From contig CALGGN010000197.1 of the NCBI GenBank assembly GCA_937915915.1, positions 1-38,488 on the forward strand: a stretch of 38,488 nucleotides of DNA, written 5' to 3'. The notes beneath the pieces are model-generated. The model did not search any database. It worked only from the letters and a program-made list of their open reading frames with translations, and had not been told where the DNA came from. The position numbers and the translations under genes are program-made. Shown here piece by piece: positions 15,453 to 24,357 of this stretch (position 1 is its first letter; each line of letters starts with the position of its first letter). The DNA comes from an uncultured Selenomonas sp. (GTDB lineage Bacteria; Bacillota; Negativicutes; Selenomonadales; Selenomonadaceae).

Positions 15453-18113
15453 GTGCTGACCGAGAGAAGATTTTCGCATGTGTGGAAGGAACATATCGAA
15501 AACGGGGCTGTGATTGTTGGCAGCCTTTGTGTTCTTGTGCTCTCCATCTATGCTGTCAAGGGTGTTTACCCTTTTGGCAGCGGTATCATCATATGGGGGG
15601 ATATGGCGCTGCAAGGCGTTCCATGGCTTTATCAGGCATATGATATCTTGACAGGCGCGATTTCTCCCGATTTCACATGGAGATTTTCCGGAGGCGTGGA
15701 GACTTCGTCGCTTCTTGTGAGCTTGTTCAACTTTCCGGTGATTTTCTCTGAACGGGAGAATATCTATCTTTTTGCCTCGGTGATACTTCTCTATAAAATG
15801 ATCTGCATGGGGCTTTCCATGTATTTTTTTTCGTGCCGGTTCGCGGTTCCGCGTGGCTATCGGATCTTGGCAGGCATTCTGTACGCTACATGCTCCTGTG
15901 TGCTGATTTACTATCAGATCGGCTATGTCATGCTGGACATTGCTATCCTGTTCCCTGTCCTGATGCGGGGATTTTACGCGCTGGTGGAGGATGGAAAGCC
16001 ATTTCTTTATGTTGGGATGCTGGCGCTCTGCATGAGCAGGAGCGTATATGTCACCTTTATGGTATGCATGTACCTGTTTCCCATGAGCCTGTTTTTCTTT
16101 TGGTTCCGCGTGGAGCGGACGGAGGTACCGGCTAAATGCAGGAATCTGGTGGTCGCGACGCTGCTCGCGCTGGGACTGAGCACTCTCTTCTGGCTGCCGG
16201 ATATGGCTGCCATCCTTGGCTCGAACCGTGCGGCGGCTGAAACCGTGGAGGGCAGTCTTTGGATGAAGTATCTTCATGCCATCCAGGATGAAAAACTCTA
16301 TTCTGGCTCTTCTGTGGGACTCAAGGCGTGCTTTTTGATGGGATGCTCACTTTCCCTGGCGGCGCTCCGAAACTCTTGGTCACGCATGACGGGAGGTCTG
16401 CGCTATCATAAAGCACAGTTTTTGTTCCTGCTGTGGGCGGTTTTTATTCCCGGGACAGAGGTTCTGTGGCATGGCGGCTCTCATGCGGTGTGGATCGTAC
16501 GCTTTGCATTCCTGATTTCCTTCGTTATGATCGAGATACTTTTGGTTCTCCGGCAGCATCGGCTGGTGGATTTTTCCGGAGAGTGTCTTCCGCTTTCCGC
16601 TGAACGAGGGAAGGAACTGCCGGCTTTTCTTTGCCTGCTTTCCATCAGTGTGCTGGCGTTTTGGCTTTGCCGGACCGCGGAGGAATCCTGGGGAGCGCTG
16701 TTCGTTAACACCTTGGTCTGTCTTCTGCTTTGGTACCTGTTTTATCATCTTGTGTTGCAAAAGGCATTCCCGCGGCGGAAACTGCTTCTCGTTGCGGCGC
16801 TTGCCGTGGAGGCTGCCGTCAATGGCCTGACCTGGATTGCGCCGAATTTTTGTCCTTCCTTTCATGCGAACCAATACATTTTCCCTGCGGTGAAGCTGTC
16901 ACGGGAAATTGATTCTCGCCCCATCTCGCCGCTGGAGCGTACAAGGGATATCTACAGCAGTTTTCACTCGAATTACGCATCCATCACGGGGACGAATTCC
17001 ATCGGGAATTTTTTGGGCAGCATTCCCCCCCGCTTGCAGCAGCAATATGCGGATCTTGGATATGGCACGGTATGGGTCCGCATCACGGATTGCGGAGGGA
17101 CGCTCTTTTCCGATGCGCTGCTCCATGTGACTTCGGTTTTTACCGAGAAAGAGAGAATGGATCCGGAGTTTTACCAAGAGATTCCTTCGATTCAGGCCAT
17201 GCAGTGGTATCAGTGCCGATATCTCTTTCCCATTGGCATTGAGATTCAGCAGGATGCTGCACCAAATTCCCATGTGTTCGACTTCCAGAATCGTATCTTC
17301 CAATCTGTGACCGGTCTGCGGGAAGATTTGATGCAGGAGGTTCCCGTCCGGTTGCAATCGAGCGGGCAAAATGAGCAGAGCATGGACATCGAGATTTTCG
17401 GCAGGAAAAGGCTGTATTTTTACGGCGACTTTACCTACTATGAGGATGCAAAAATCATAGAAGGGATTTATCTCAACGGGGAATTGCGCCAGATTCCCGA
17501 CCGTGCGGATGTCCAGGGAACTTCCTATCCCAGCGAGGACAATAACCGTGTGCTGGATTTTGGCACGTTTGAGAATGAGACGGTCCATTTGAAAATCAAA
17601 TGGCTGGAGCAGCAGGACGCATCCAAGCTGCATATCGGCCTGATGGATCTGGGTAGACTGTCGGAGGCTGCCGATATTCTGTCAAAGAGGGATGCCGCAT
17701 CGGATATCGCGGTGGGAAAGGATTCCTTGTCCCTGAGGTATCGGTCGGAGCACGGCGGATTGCTTTTCTTGCCGATGAACTTTTATGATGCATGGACATG
17801 CGAAGTCAATGGTCACCCTGTGAAACTGCAGTCGGTGTTCGGAGGTTTTGTCGGTGTGCCGATGGACGAGGGAGAAAATGAGATCCGCTTGCAATATGAC
17901 CGTGGATATCCAAGCATTGCGTGGTGTCTGACAGGGTTCAGCCTTCTTTTGGGCGCGATTTTGGTGCGGCTTTTTCGGCGCGGCAGGACAGCGCAATCAT
18001 GCCGCTTGCTGGATATCCCCGTGACTGCATGTTATGGGATGCTGGCGCTGATGCTCTTTGTCTCCGTGTACCTTGTGCCTGCGCTGATGCTGGTGAAGGT
18101 TGTCCTTGGCTGA
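15453..18113 (+). CDS. YfhO-family polytopic membrane protein, copy 1
   Basis: The protein of about 886 residues (from GTG 15453) has around 12-14 membrane helices in the first two thirds and a soluble C-terminal region, as in YfhO. Key segments are YPFGSGIIIWGDMALQGVPWLYQAYDIL (acidic residue in the first outer loop), GYVMLDIAILFPVLMRGFYAL and a late GGLLFLPMNFYDAWTCEVNG. YfhO proteins add sugars to outer surface polymers from a lipid donor. GTG 15453 is preferred because GGAG lies 7 bases upstream and the length matches the paralogue; ATG 15435 lacks such a site. Confidence 0.92.
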   Translation: MLTERRFSHVWKEHIENGAVIVGSLCVLVLSIYAVKGVYPFGSGIIIWGDMALQGVPWLYQAYDILTGAISPDFTWRFSGGVETSSLLVSLFNFPVIFSERENIYLFASVILLYKMICMGLSMYFFSCRFAVPRGYRILAGILYATCSCVLIYYQIGYVMLDIAILFPVLMRGFYALVEDGKPFLYVGMLALCMSRSVYVTFMVCMYLFPMSLFFFWFRVERTEVPAKCRNLVVATLLALGLSTLFWLPDMAAILGSNRAAAETVEGSLWMKYLHAIQDEKLYSGSSVGLKACFLMGCSLSLAALRNSWSRMTGGLRYHKAQFLFLLWAVFIPGTEVLWHGGSHAVWIVRFAFLISFVMIEILLVLRQHRLVDFSGECLPLSAERGKELPAFLCLLSISVLAFWLCRTAEESWGALFVNTLVCLLLWYLFYHLVLQKAFPRRKLLLVAALAVEAAVNGLTWIAPNFCPSFHANQYIFPAVKLSREIDSRPISPLERTRDIYSSFHSNYASITGTNSIGNFLGSIPPRLQQQYADLGYGTVWVRITDCGGTLFSDALLHVTSVFTEKERMDPEFYQEIPSIQAMQWYQCRYLFPIGIEIQQDAAPNSHVFDFQNRIFQSVTGLREDLMQEVPVRLQSSGQNEQSMDIEIFGRKRLYFYGDFTYYEDAKIIEGIYLNGELRQIPDRADVQGTSYPSEDNNRVLDFGTFENETVHLKIKWLEQQDASKLHIGLMDLGRLSEAADILSKRDAASDIAVGKDSLSLRYRSEHGGLLFLPMNFYDAWTCEVNGHPVKLQSVFGGFVGVPMDEGENEIRLQYDRGYPSIAWCLTGFSLLLGAILVRLFRRGRTAQSCRLLDIPVTACYGMLALMLFVSVYLVPALMLVKVVLG

Positions 18114-18188
18114 AATCGGGTGTTATGATGCAGGCAGATGGCCGCATATCGGACAATGATTGTATAGGTGAGCGAGGCGGGACACCAG

Positions 18189-20888
18189 ATGGAAACCTAT
18201 GTGCGTCAGGGGAAAAAATATGCGACGGATGTCTTAATCATCGTCGGGATTCTTTGCGTCCTTGTGCTGACGATTTATGCAGGAAAGGGAATCTATCCCT
18301 TTGGCAGCCGCATGATGATGTGGGGGGATCTGACCCAGCAAGGCATACCGTGGCTTTACGATGCGTACGATGTGTTCACCGGCGCGGCAGATTCCGGTTT
18401 TACATGGAGATATTCGGGCGGACTGGAGGGAAATGCATCATGGATTGCCAATCTCTTTGACTTTCCGGTGATCTTCTCGGAGCGTGCGAATCTTTATCAA
18501 TTTTTTTCTGTGCTGCTCCTGTTCAAGATGTGCTGCATGGGCGTTGCGATGTACCTTTTTGCTTGCAGGTATGATGTCCATCGTGGACTTAAGATCCTGA
18601 CGGGAGTTCTCTACGGGATGTGCTCCTGTGTGCTGGTCCACTATCAAATCGGATATGTGATGCTGGACATGGCCATCCTGTTTCCCGTTCTGATGGTCGG
18701 ATTTTATCTGCTGATGGAGAAGGATCAGCCTTTTCTTTACCTTGTTATGCTCGCATTTTGTATCTATAAGAATACCTATGTGAGCTTCATGATCTGCATG
18801 TATCTCTTTCCCCTTGGACTGTTTTATCTTCTCTTTTGCGCTGAAAGGAAGGAAGCTGCACGAAAGTGCAGAAATCTGGTCATTTCCTCCTTGCTGGCCA
18901 TCGGATGTTCTTCTCCGTCCTGGTTTTCCATGATCTCTTCCCTGGGAGACTCCAATCGGCTTGCCATGTCCGGCGGGGGAAGTCCTTCGGGACTGTTCTC
19001 CATGTATTGGAATGTGATCGCAGGAGAAAATGGAGGATTCCACGTACCCGATTTTCTCATGGTCTCCTGTCTGCTGATGGGACATGGGTGGATGTTTTCC
19101 TCTGTTTTTTTATCATGGAAGAAAATGACAGGGGTATTGCGCTATCATAAAGCACAGTTGATTCTTCTGCTCTGTGCCATGTTCCTTCCGGGGACGGAAC
19201 TGCTTTGGCACGGCGGCTCTCATTTCATGTGGCCGGTTCGGTTTGCTTTTATTGTCACATTTGCGTTGCTGGAAATCTGCCTGGTGCTGCGGCAGCAGGG
19301 CATCCTTTGCGTCGCTGGATGTGCCGGACAGAAATTTTTCGTATCCTCCGATGGCAGGGGCCTGTTTTCAGCGGTTTTCTTTCTGGCCGTTGCAACGGTC
19401 TTTCACATTTGGCTCAGTCTTCGCTTTACGGATGATTGGATCTCTTTGCTTGCCGTTTCCACTTTTTGCTTTCTCCTTTGGACGGTGTTCTACCAATACG
19501 CTTTGCACTATTCGTTTCCTCGGAGAAATGTCTTGATTTTGGCTGCTCTGGTGATGGAGCTTGGGTGCAATGGATGGAACTGGCTGGCGCCTGATTTTGT
19601 CAAGATGTCGTCGTCCCCTTTGCAGGTGACACCCGACTGGAACACGCAGGAATATAACCGGTATTTTCTGACAACCGAGGCGCTTTTTCGGGAAATCAGC
19701 CATCAGGGGAAGAGCCCCCTGGATCGTACGCGGGATGTGTTCCACAGCTTCAACAGCAATTATGCTGCCATGACAGGCACCTGTTCCATCTCCAATTATC
19801 GGGGCAATATTCCTTCCCGTATTCAGGATCAATATGCTGCTCTTGGGTACGGAACCGAAGGGGTAAGGGTATTGGATTCAGGCGGGACGCTGTTTTCGGA
19901 TGCCCTGCTTCATGTGACGTCGGTTTTTACAACGGAACAGGAGTTGAGCAGGGAGTTTTATCAGGAAGATCCGTCTGTGTCAGCTGTCCATTGGTATCAT
20001 TGCCGCTATGAGCTTCCCGTGGGGATAGAGATCCGGCAGGATGCTTTGCCGAGCAAGGAAGTATTTGCCTACCAGAATCATGTGTTTCACGCCATCACGG
20101 GTCGGGGAGATGATTTGATCGAGATCTGCCAAAGCGGCTTGGATAGGGAAAGAATCGAGATTCCTGTCCGTGGGAGGAAGGAACTGTACTTTTATGGGGA
20201 TTTTGTATACCATGGCGATAGGTCTGCGGAAATCGGAGAAATCCGTGTCAATGGGAACATCTTTCATATCCCGAATCTGACTGAAATGCGGAATACGGCA
20301 TACCCTGCGGAGTTCAATAGCCGCTTGCTGGATTTGGGAACATTTGAGGATGAAATTGTCGTTCTGGAACTGGAAAAGAACAAGGAGGTTGACGCTTCCA
20401 AGCTGCATGTCGGCTTGCTGGATTTGGGCAAAATGTCAGAGGCGTTCCGTAGGATAAGGGAGAAGAATCATGTTTCGGAGGCAGAAATAGGACCATTGTC
20501 GTTGTCGCTGCATCAAGAGTCAGAACGTGGGGGAATTCTTTTCTTGCCTGTGAATTTTTATCCTGCTTGGAAGTGCGAAGTCAACGGGCAGCCCGTGGCG
20601 TTGGAATCTGTGTTCGGCGGGTTCGTGGGAATTCCCGTCAGTCAGGGGCGCAATGAGATCCGGATGGAATACAGAAAGGAATTGCCGCGAGGTGTTCTCG
20701 TCTTGGTATGGGGCAGCGCTCTCCTGTCTGCGATGTGGCTTTTATTCCAGCTTCGGGGAATAGGCAAGCTCTCATATGGTGTCCCAGATATTTTGATTAC
20801 GGCTGTCTATGCCGGAACTGCTTTCCTGCTGCTGCTGGCAGCCTACCTTGTTCCTGCCTTGTCCTTGGCAGTCCGTATCCTGTTTTGA
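18189..20888 (+). CDS. YfhO-family polytopic membrane protein, copy 2
   Basis: This 899-residue protein is a close paralogue of copy 1 along its whole length. Shared blocks include YPFGS-WGD-Q-G-PWLY, ILFPVLM, PLDRTRD-FHSFNSNYA and GGTLFSDALLHVTSVFT. Both carry the same soluble C-terminal domain ending GGFVG-P with an amphipathic tail. The ATG at 18189 follows GAGGCGGG by 7 bases; an upstream in-frame GTG at 18168 is less likely. The pair arose by tandem duplication and may act on different sugars or acceptors. Another possibility is that one copy regulates the other. Confidence 0.93.
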   Translation: METYVRQGKKYATDVLIIVGILCVLVLTIYAGKGIYPFGSRMMMWGDLTQQGIPWLYDAYDVFTGAADSGFTWRYSGGLEGNASWIANLFDFPVIFSERANLYQFFSVLLLFKMCCMGVAMYLFACRYDVHRGLKILTGVLYGMCSCVLVHYQIGYVMLDMAILFPVLMVGFYLLMEKDQPFLYLVMLAFCIYKNTYVSFMICMYLFPLGLFYLLFCAERKEAARKCRNLVISSLLAIGCSSPSWFSMISSLGDSNRLAMSGGGSPSGLFSMYWNVIAGENGGFHVPDFLMVSCLLMGHGWMFSSVFLSWKKMTGVLRYHKAQLILLLCAMFLPGTELLWHGGSHFMWPVRFAFIVTFALLEICLVLRQQGILCVAGCAGQKFFVSSDGRGLFSAVFFLAVATVFHIWLSLRFTDDWISLLAVSTFCFLLWTVFYQYALHYSFPRRNVLILAALVMELGCNGWNWLAPDFVKMSSSPLQVTPDWNTQEYNRYFLTTEALFREISHQGKSPLDRTRDVFHSFNSNYAAMTGTCSISNYRGNIPSRIQDQYAALGYGTEGVRVLDSGGTLFSDALLHVTSVFTTEQELSREFYQEDPSVSAVHWYHCRYELPVGIEIRQDALPSKEVFAYQNHVFHAITGRGDDLIEICQSGLDRERIEIPVRGRKELYFYGDFVYHGDRSAEIGEIRVNGNIFHIPNLTEMRNTAYPAEFNSRLLDLGTFEDEIVVLELEKNKEVDASKLHVGLLDLGKMSEAFRRIREKNHVSEAEIGPLSLSLHQESERGGILFLPVNFYPAWKCEVNGQPVALESVFGGFVGIPVSQGRNEIRMEYRKELPRGVLVLVWGSALLSAMWLLFQLRGIGKLSYGVPDILITAVYAGTAFLLLLAAYLVPALSLAVRILF

Positions 20889-20918
20889 GTTCATGCAAAA
20901 GGAGTTTAGGAGCTGTTC

Positions 20919-22328
20919 ATGTTTACACTTGATTTCAAGCGGAATGCAAGGGCCTATCTTGTCCTGTGCATGATTTTTTCCTGCGTTTTTCTGCTGAACT
21001 GTCTCACTCCCCTGTCCTATGGGGATGATTATGTCTACTGCTTTATTTGGGACGGGAGCAGCGGGTGGAATATCTATGAGCCGCTTCCGGAGGATGCAAG
21101 GCGTGTGGAGGGCATTGCAGATTTGGTGCAATCGGTCAGCTCTTATTATATGCATTGGGGAGGCAGACTGGTCGGTACGGCTCTTTCGCAGTTCTTCGCG
21201 TGGCAGGGGAAAGAGCTGTTCAATTTCTGCAATTCCGTGATATTTTTGGTTTTGATCTTGGAAATCCACGCTCTGAGCACGGGCGGGAAGATGGTCTCGG
21301 GTCTGAAGGCATTCCGCTTGCTCTGGATTTTTTTTGCGTTGTGGAGCTTTGTGCTTGGAATCAATGGGGTCATGCTCTGGGAGATTGGGGCATGCTACTA
21401 TTTTTGGACCATGGTCCTCGTTCTGGCCTTTCTGATTCCCTATCTCAGACAGTTTCGCTCGGAGACGGAAACAGGATCCGACAGCATGCGGCAAATACTG
21501 GGAATGGGATTTCTTGGTCTTTTGGCGGGAAACACGAACGAAAACACCATCTGCTGGCTGATTTTGCTGCTGGGATACGATTGCCTCCTGTCTCGCAGGG
21601 AGAAAAGACTGCAAGGCTGGATGGTTTCCGGTCTCGTGGGACTGGCTCTGGGCTATCTGGCGCTGCTCTTTTCTCCTGGAACCATTGGGCGCATGCTCTT
21701 GGATGTGCAGACGCTCGGTACACAGAGTTTCTCAGGAAAATTTTTGATTTTGGCGGCAGGCTTTCTGTTTCAGTTCCTGCTTTGGCATTTTGTCCTTCGG
21801 GGATGGAGGGCAAGGAGCAGTTTCGGGACAGGGGCATGGGCAAGAAAAACCATGCAGCTCATACGCATCGAATGCATGCTGAGTTTCGGGATGCTGTGGA
21901 TCATGCTGCTGTCCCCGGAACTGCCGCTTCGTTCGATGTTTCCGTCCACGGTGTTCCTGATTGTGGCCGCTGCGACCATGATGGAGCTGATGCAGCGGAC
22001 AGGGAAGCATTGGGCAGGGGGCAGGCTCAGAAGGTTTTTACATCGATTGGGCGCAGGATACATGATTTTTACCTTGGCTGTGACGCTCTGGAGCTTCTAT
22101 GGAGCAACGCAATATGCCCGTGAAGTGGACAACTTGGCAGAGCAGCACGCACGATCAGGCTCGCAGGAGATATTGGAGATTCCTTGGCACGAGGAAAGCA
22201 GGATGCAGCTTGTGCTCAGCGGCATCCACAATACGCCTCCCCCTTTGCTGACCGATGAAAAGCATTGGAAGAATGCAGCATATGCGAGATATTGGGGAAT
22301 CAAGGGCATTCGCATGAGGGAGAAGTGA
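20919..22328 (+). CDS. DUF6056-like polytopic membrane protein
   Basis: The 469-residue protein has about 11 membrane helices. Its first outer loop has LSYGDDYVYCFIWDG and then YYMHWGGRLVGTALSQFF, the same DDY and GGR-x-V features as the truncated protein at the window start. Charged and aromatic residues cluster near the C-terminus (IPWHEESRMQL). As in other GT-C-like families the acidic pair could bind a lipid-linked sugar. GGAG lies 6 bases before the ATG. The stop is 2 bases from the stop of the convergent prepilin peptidase gene. Confidence 0.85.
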   Translation: MFTLDFKRNARAYLVLCMIFSCVFLLNCLTPLSYGDDYVYCFIWDGSSGWNIYEPLPEDARRVEGIADLVQSVSSYYMHWGGRLVGTALSQFFAWQGKELFNFCNSVIFLVLILEIHALSTGGKMVSGLKAFRLLWIFFALWSFVLGINGVMLWEIGACYYFWTMVLVLAFLIPYLRQFRSETETGSDSMRQILGMGFLGLLAGNTNENTICWLILLLGYDCLLSRREKRLQGWMVSGLVGLALGYLALLFSPGTIGRMLLDVQTLGTQSFSGKFLILAAGFLFQFLLWHFVLRGWRARSSFGTGAWARKTMQLIRIECMLSFGMLWIMLLSPELPLRSMFPSTVFLIVAAATMMELMQRTGKHWAGGRLRRFLHRLGAGYMIFTLAVTLWSFYGATQYAREVDNLAEQHARSGSQEILEIPWHEESRMQLVLSGIHNTPPPLLTDEKHWKNAAYARYWGIKGIRMREK

Positions 22329-22330
22329 CT

Positions 22331-23014
22331 TTATAAGGAAGCCTTTTGCCATAGGATGGACAGCAGGATGGCGCTTCCTGCAAAATATGGGCCGTAGGCA
22401 AGGAAGTCCCTGCGCTTCTTTTTGCCCGTCAGAAGCAGAAGCAGGGCGGCAAGGCCGCCGAGGAAGAAACCAAGAAGTATGACAGCGAGGAGTTTGTGAG
22501 TCCCCAACCATAGTCCCAAAACGAAAATGAGCTTGATGTCTCCGCCGCCGATGCCGCCTCCGGTGAGAATGGCAAGCAGGAGGAATGCGATGCCGCCTGC
22601 GAAAGCCGCCATCAGGTGATTTCCCGCAGGCAGCGGCAGCAGCGGGAAAAAGGGAAGGGCGAGCAGGGCAAAGGGGAGGAGCATGGCATCGTAGATGACA
22701 TGCTGCTCGAAATCCGTGCAGACCGTAAGCAGCAGAAAGGAAATGAGCAGAAGGTAGTAGACGAGAAGTGGGAGAGGCAGGGGAAGAAACGGGAGCATAC
22801 AAAGCCAGAGAAAGATAGAAAGAAAAGGTTTGCGAAAACGCTTTCTATTTTCTGTCTCCGCAGGATAGCTGAGCGTATCCGGTTCGTTTCGGTAACGTGC
22901 ATCCATCCATTCAGAAAAAAAATGAGAAATGATGCAGGAGAGAAGGAAAAAGACAAGATATGTCGAAATAGAGACAGTACTCAGAGGAACACAAGGGAGA
23001 ATCGGATCGTGCAT
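22331..23014 (-). CDS. A24-family prepilin peptidase (TadV-like)
   Basis: The 227-residue membrane protein has the two catalytic aspartates of A24 peptidases in TDFEQHVIYDA (Asp101) and GGGIGGGDIKL (Asp159). It lacks the N-terminal cysteine-rich methyltransferase domain of PilD, fitting the shorter Tad type that only cleaves Flp and TadE-like prepilins. It is divergent from cpaB and probably shares regulation with it. GGAGCC precedes the ATG by 6 bases. Confidence 0.9.
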   Translation of the reverse strand: MHDPILPCVPLSTVSISTYLVFFLLSCIISHFFSEWMDARYRNEPDTLSYPAETENRKRFRKPFLSIFLWLCMLPFLPLPLPLLVYYLLLISFLLLTVCTDFEQHVIYDAMLLPFALLALPFFPLLPLPAGNHLMAAFAGGIAFLLLAILTGGGIGGGDIKLIFVLGLWLGTHKLLAVILLGFFLGGLAALLLLLTGKKKRRDFLAYGPYFAGSAILLSILWQKASL

Positions 23015-23049
23015 TTGGATGGCTCCTTATTTTTCATTTTGTCGGGTTC

Positions 23050-23133
23050 TTTGGGCAGATTGTCCCAAATAATTTTGAAAGAAACGAGAATAGTACTATT
23101 CCCAATAGATAAAAGATATGGTATCCTAAGTTT
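23050..23133. promoter_or_regulatory. Palindrome-rich control region between prepilin peptidase and cpaB
   Basis: The 332-base divergent gap holds no gene but contains several inverted repeats: TTTGGG (23050-23055) with CCCAAA (23064-23069), the perfect 14-mer GAATAGTACTATTC (23088-23101), and TCCTAA/TTAGGA about 23122-23135. These look like operator sites. The rest of the gap up to cpaB shows only a weak promoter. Confidence 0.45.
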
Positions 23134-23209
23134 AGGACTATAGTTTTATCTTTAAAGGACGTTGGAACTGCCCCGTTCTTCGGATTGGGAATATTTTCTG
23201 AAAAAAACA

Positions 23210-23238
23210 TGGAAAACAGTAAGAGAGTATGATATGAT
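23210..23238 (+). promoter_or_regulatory. Candidate promoter of the tad operon
   Basis: TGGAAA (23210-23215), a 17-base spacer and TATGAT (23233-23238) make a modest housekeeping promoter about 110 bases upstream of cpaB. Confidence 0.4.
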
Positions 23239-23346
23239 GAAGGAACATATCAACAGACATTATAGCATAACGATCTTAAAACGTCCTGATGGAATTGCAT
23301 CATAACATCGGGATGATTCATCTCTAAAGGGAGCGGGGGAAGAGAA

Positions 23347-24357
23347 ATGGCAGCGAAAGGAAAGCTGGCACAGAAACTCAAGGCCATCTCGGAGAAGGTG
23401 ACCTATCGGCAGCTTTTGATCCTGGCAGGTGTGGTGAGCTGTTTGCTGGGGGTTTTTGTCTTTATGCTCATGCCGGGCAGCAGCAAGAAGAACGAGACAC
23501 CTGCGCCGCCGCCTGTGTCCACGACAAAGGTGGTAGTTGCAAAGCAGGATATCCCGCAGAGGGCGATCATCAATAATACCATGCTGAAGGTCGTGGATGT
23601 GCCGGATGATCTGGTGCCGGCAGGAGCCTTGAAGGATATGAGCGAGGCGCTGAATCTTCCCGCCAGCGTGATGATCCAGCAAGGGGATGTGCTGACGGAC
23701 AAGAAGGTATATAAGGACATCAAGATGGCAGGCTTCCCGGGCATGATTCCACCGGACTGCCGCGCGATCTCCGTTCCGATTTCGGATGTGACGGGCATTG
23801 CGGGCTTTGCAAAGCCGGGCGACTATGTGGATGTCATGATCGTTAACGGGCAGCGCAGCCAGAACCGCATCGAGGGCGAGATCCTCATGCAGAATGTCCT
23901 GTTGCTGGGCGTCAACAAGAGTGCGAATCCTCCCTCCAATCAGGCGGCAGCTCCTCCGGAAGGCGAAGGGAAGGACAAGAAGGACGACAAAAAGAAGGAT
24001 AATAACAATAATAACGGCAACGTGCAGGCCTCCGGGGAGGCAATGGCCACCGCGACGCTTGCGCTGACACCTGAGGAGGCTTTGAAGCTGGCAGTCGCAA
24101 TGGAGCAGGGGAAGATTTATCTGGTGCTCCGTCCTGTGAAGCCAAAGGACATGTTTGTACTGGATACGGATTATTTCCAAGTGAAAGAGAGAGAACGCAC
24201 GGAACAGCCGGCATCGCAGGCGCCGCAGACCGTGGTGATTAATCCGAATGCTTCCGCATCGGCTCCTGCTTCTCCGTCGGCGGCTCCTGCCCCGGCAGCG
24301 CATACCATTGAGGTATATCGGGGAACGGATGCGTCGACAGTGGGGGTGGATAACTGA
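23347..24357 (+). CDS. cpaB: Flp pilus assembly protein CpaB/RcpC
   Basis: The 336-residue protein has one N-terminal membrane helix (about 22-42), then a SAF-type domain VVVAKQDIPQRAIINNTMLKVVDVP and the CpaB core PPDCRAISVPISDVTGIAGFAKPGDYVDVM. A low-complexity Lys/Asp/Asn-rich linker sits around residues 205-230 and a Pro/Ala/Ser-rich segment near the C-terminus. CpaB helps stabilise the secretin pore in the outer membrane. The stop overlaps the secretin start (TGATG), so it is coupled to rcpA. The ATG follows GGGGGAAGAG closely. Confidence 0.94.
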   Translation: MAAKGKLAQKLKAISEKVTYRQLLILAGVVSCLLGVFVFMLMPGSSKKNETPAPPPVSTTKVVVAKQDIPQRAIINNTMLKVVDVPDDLVPAGALKDMSEALNLPASVMIQQGDVLTDKKVYKDIKMAGFPGMIPPDCRAISVPISDVTGIAGFAKPGDYVDVMIVNGQRSQNRIEGEILMQNVLLLGVNKSANPPSNQAAAPPEGEGKDKKDDKKKDNNNNNGNVQASGEAMATATLALTPEEALKLAVAMEQGKIYLVLRPVKPKDMFVLDTDYFQVKERERTEQPASQAPQTVVINPNASASAPASPSAAPAPAAHTIEVYRGTDASTVGVDN

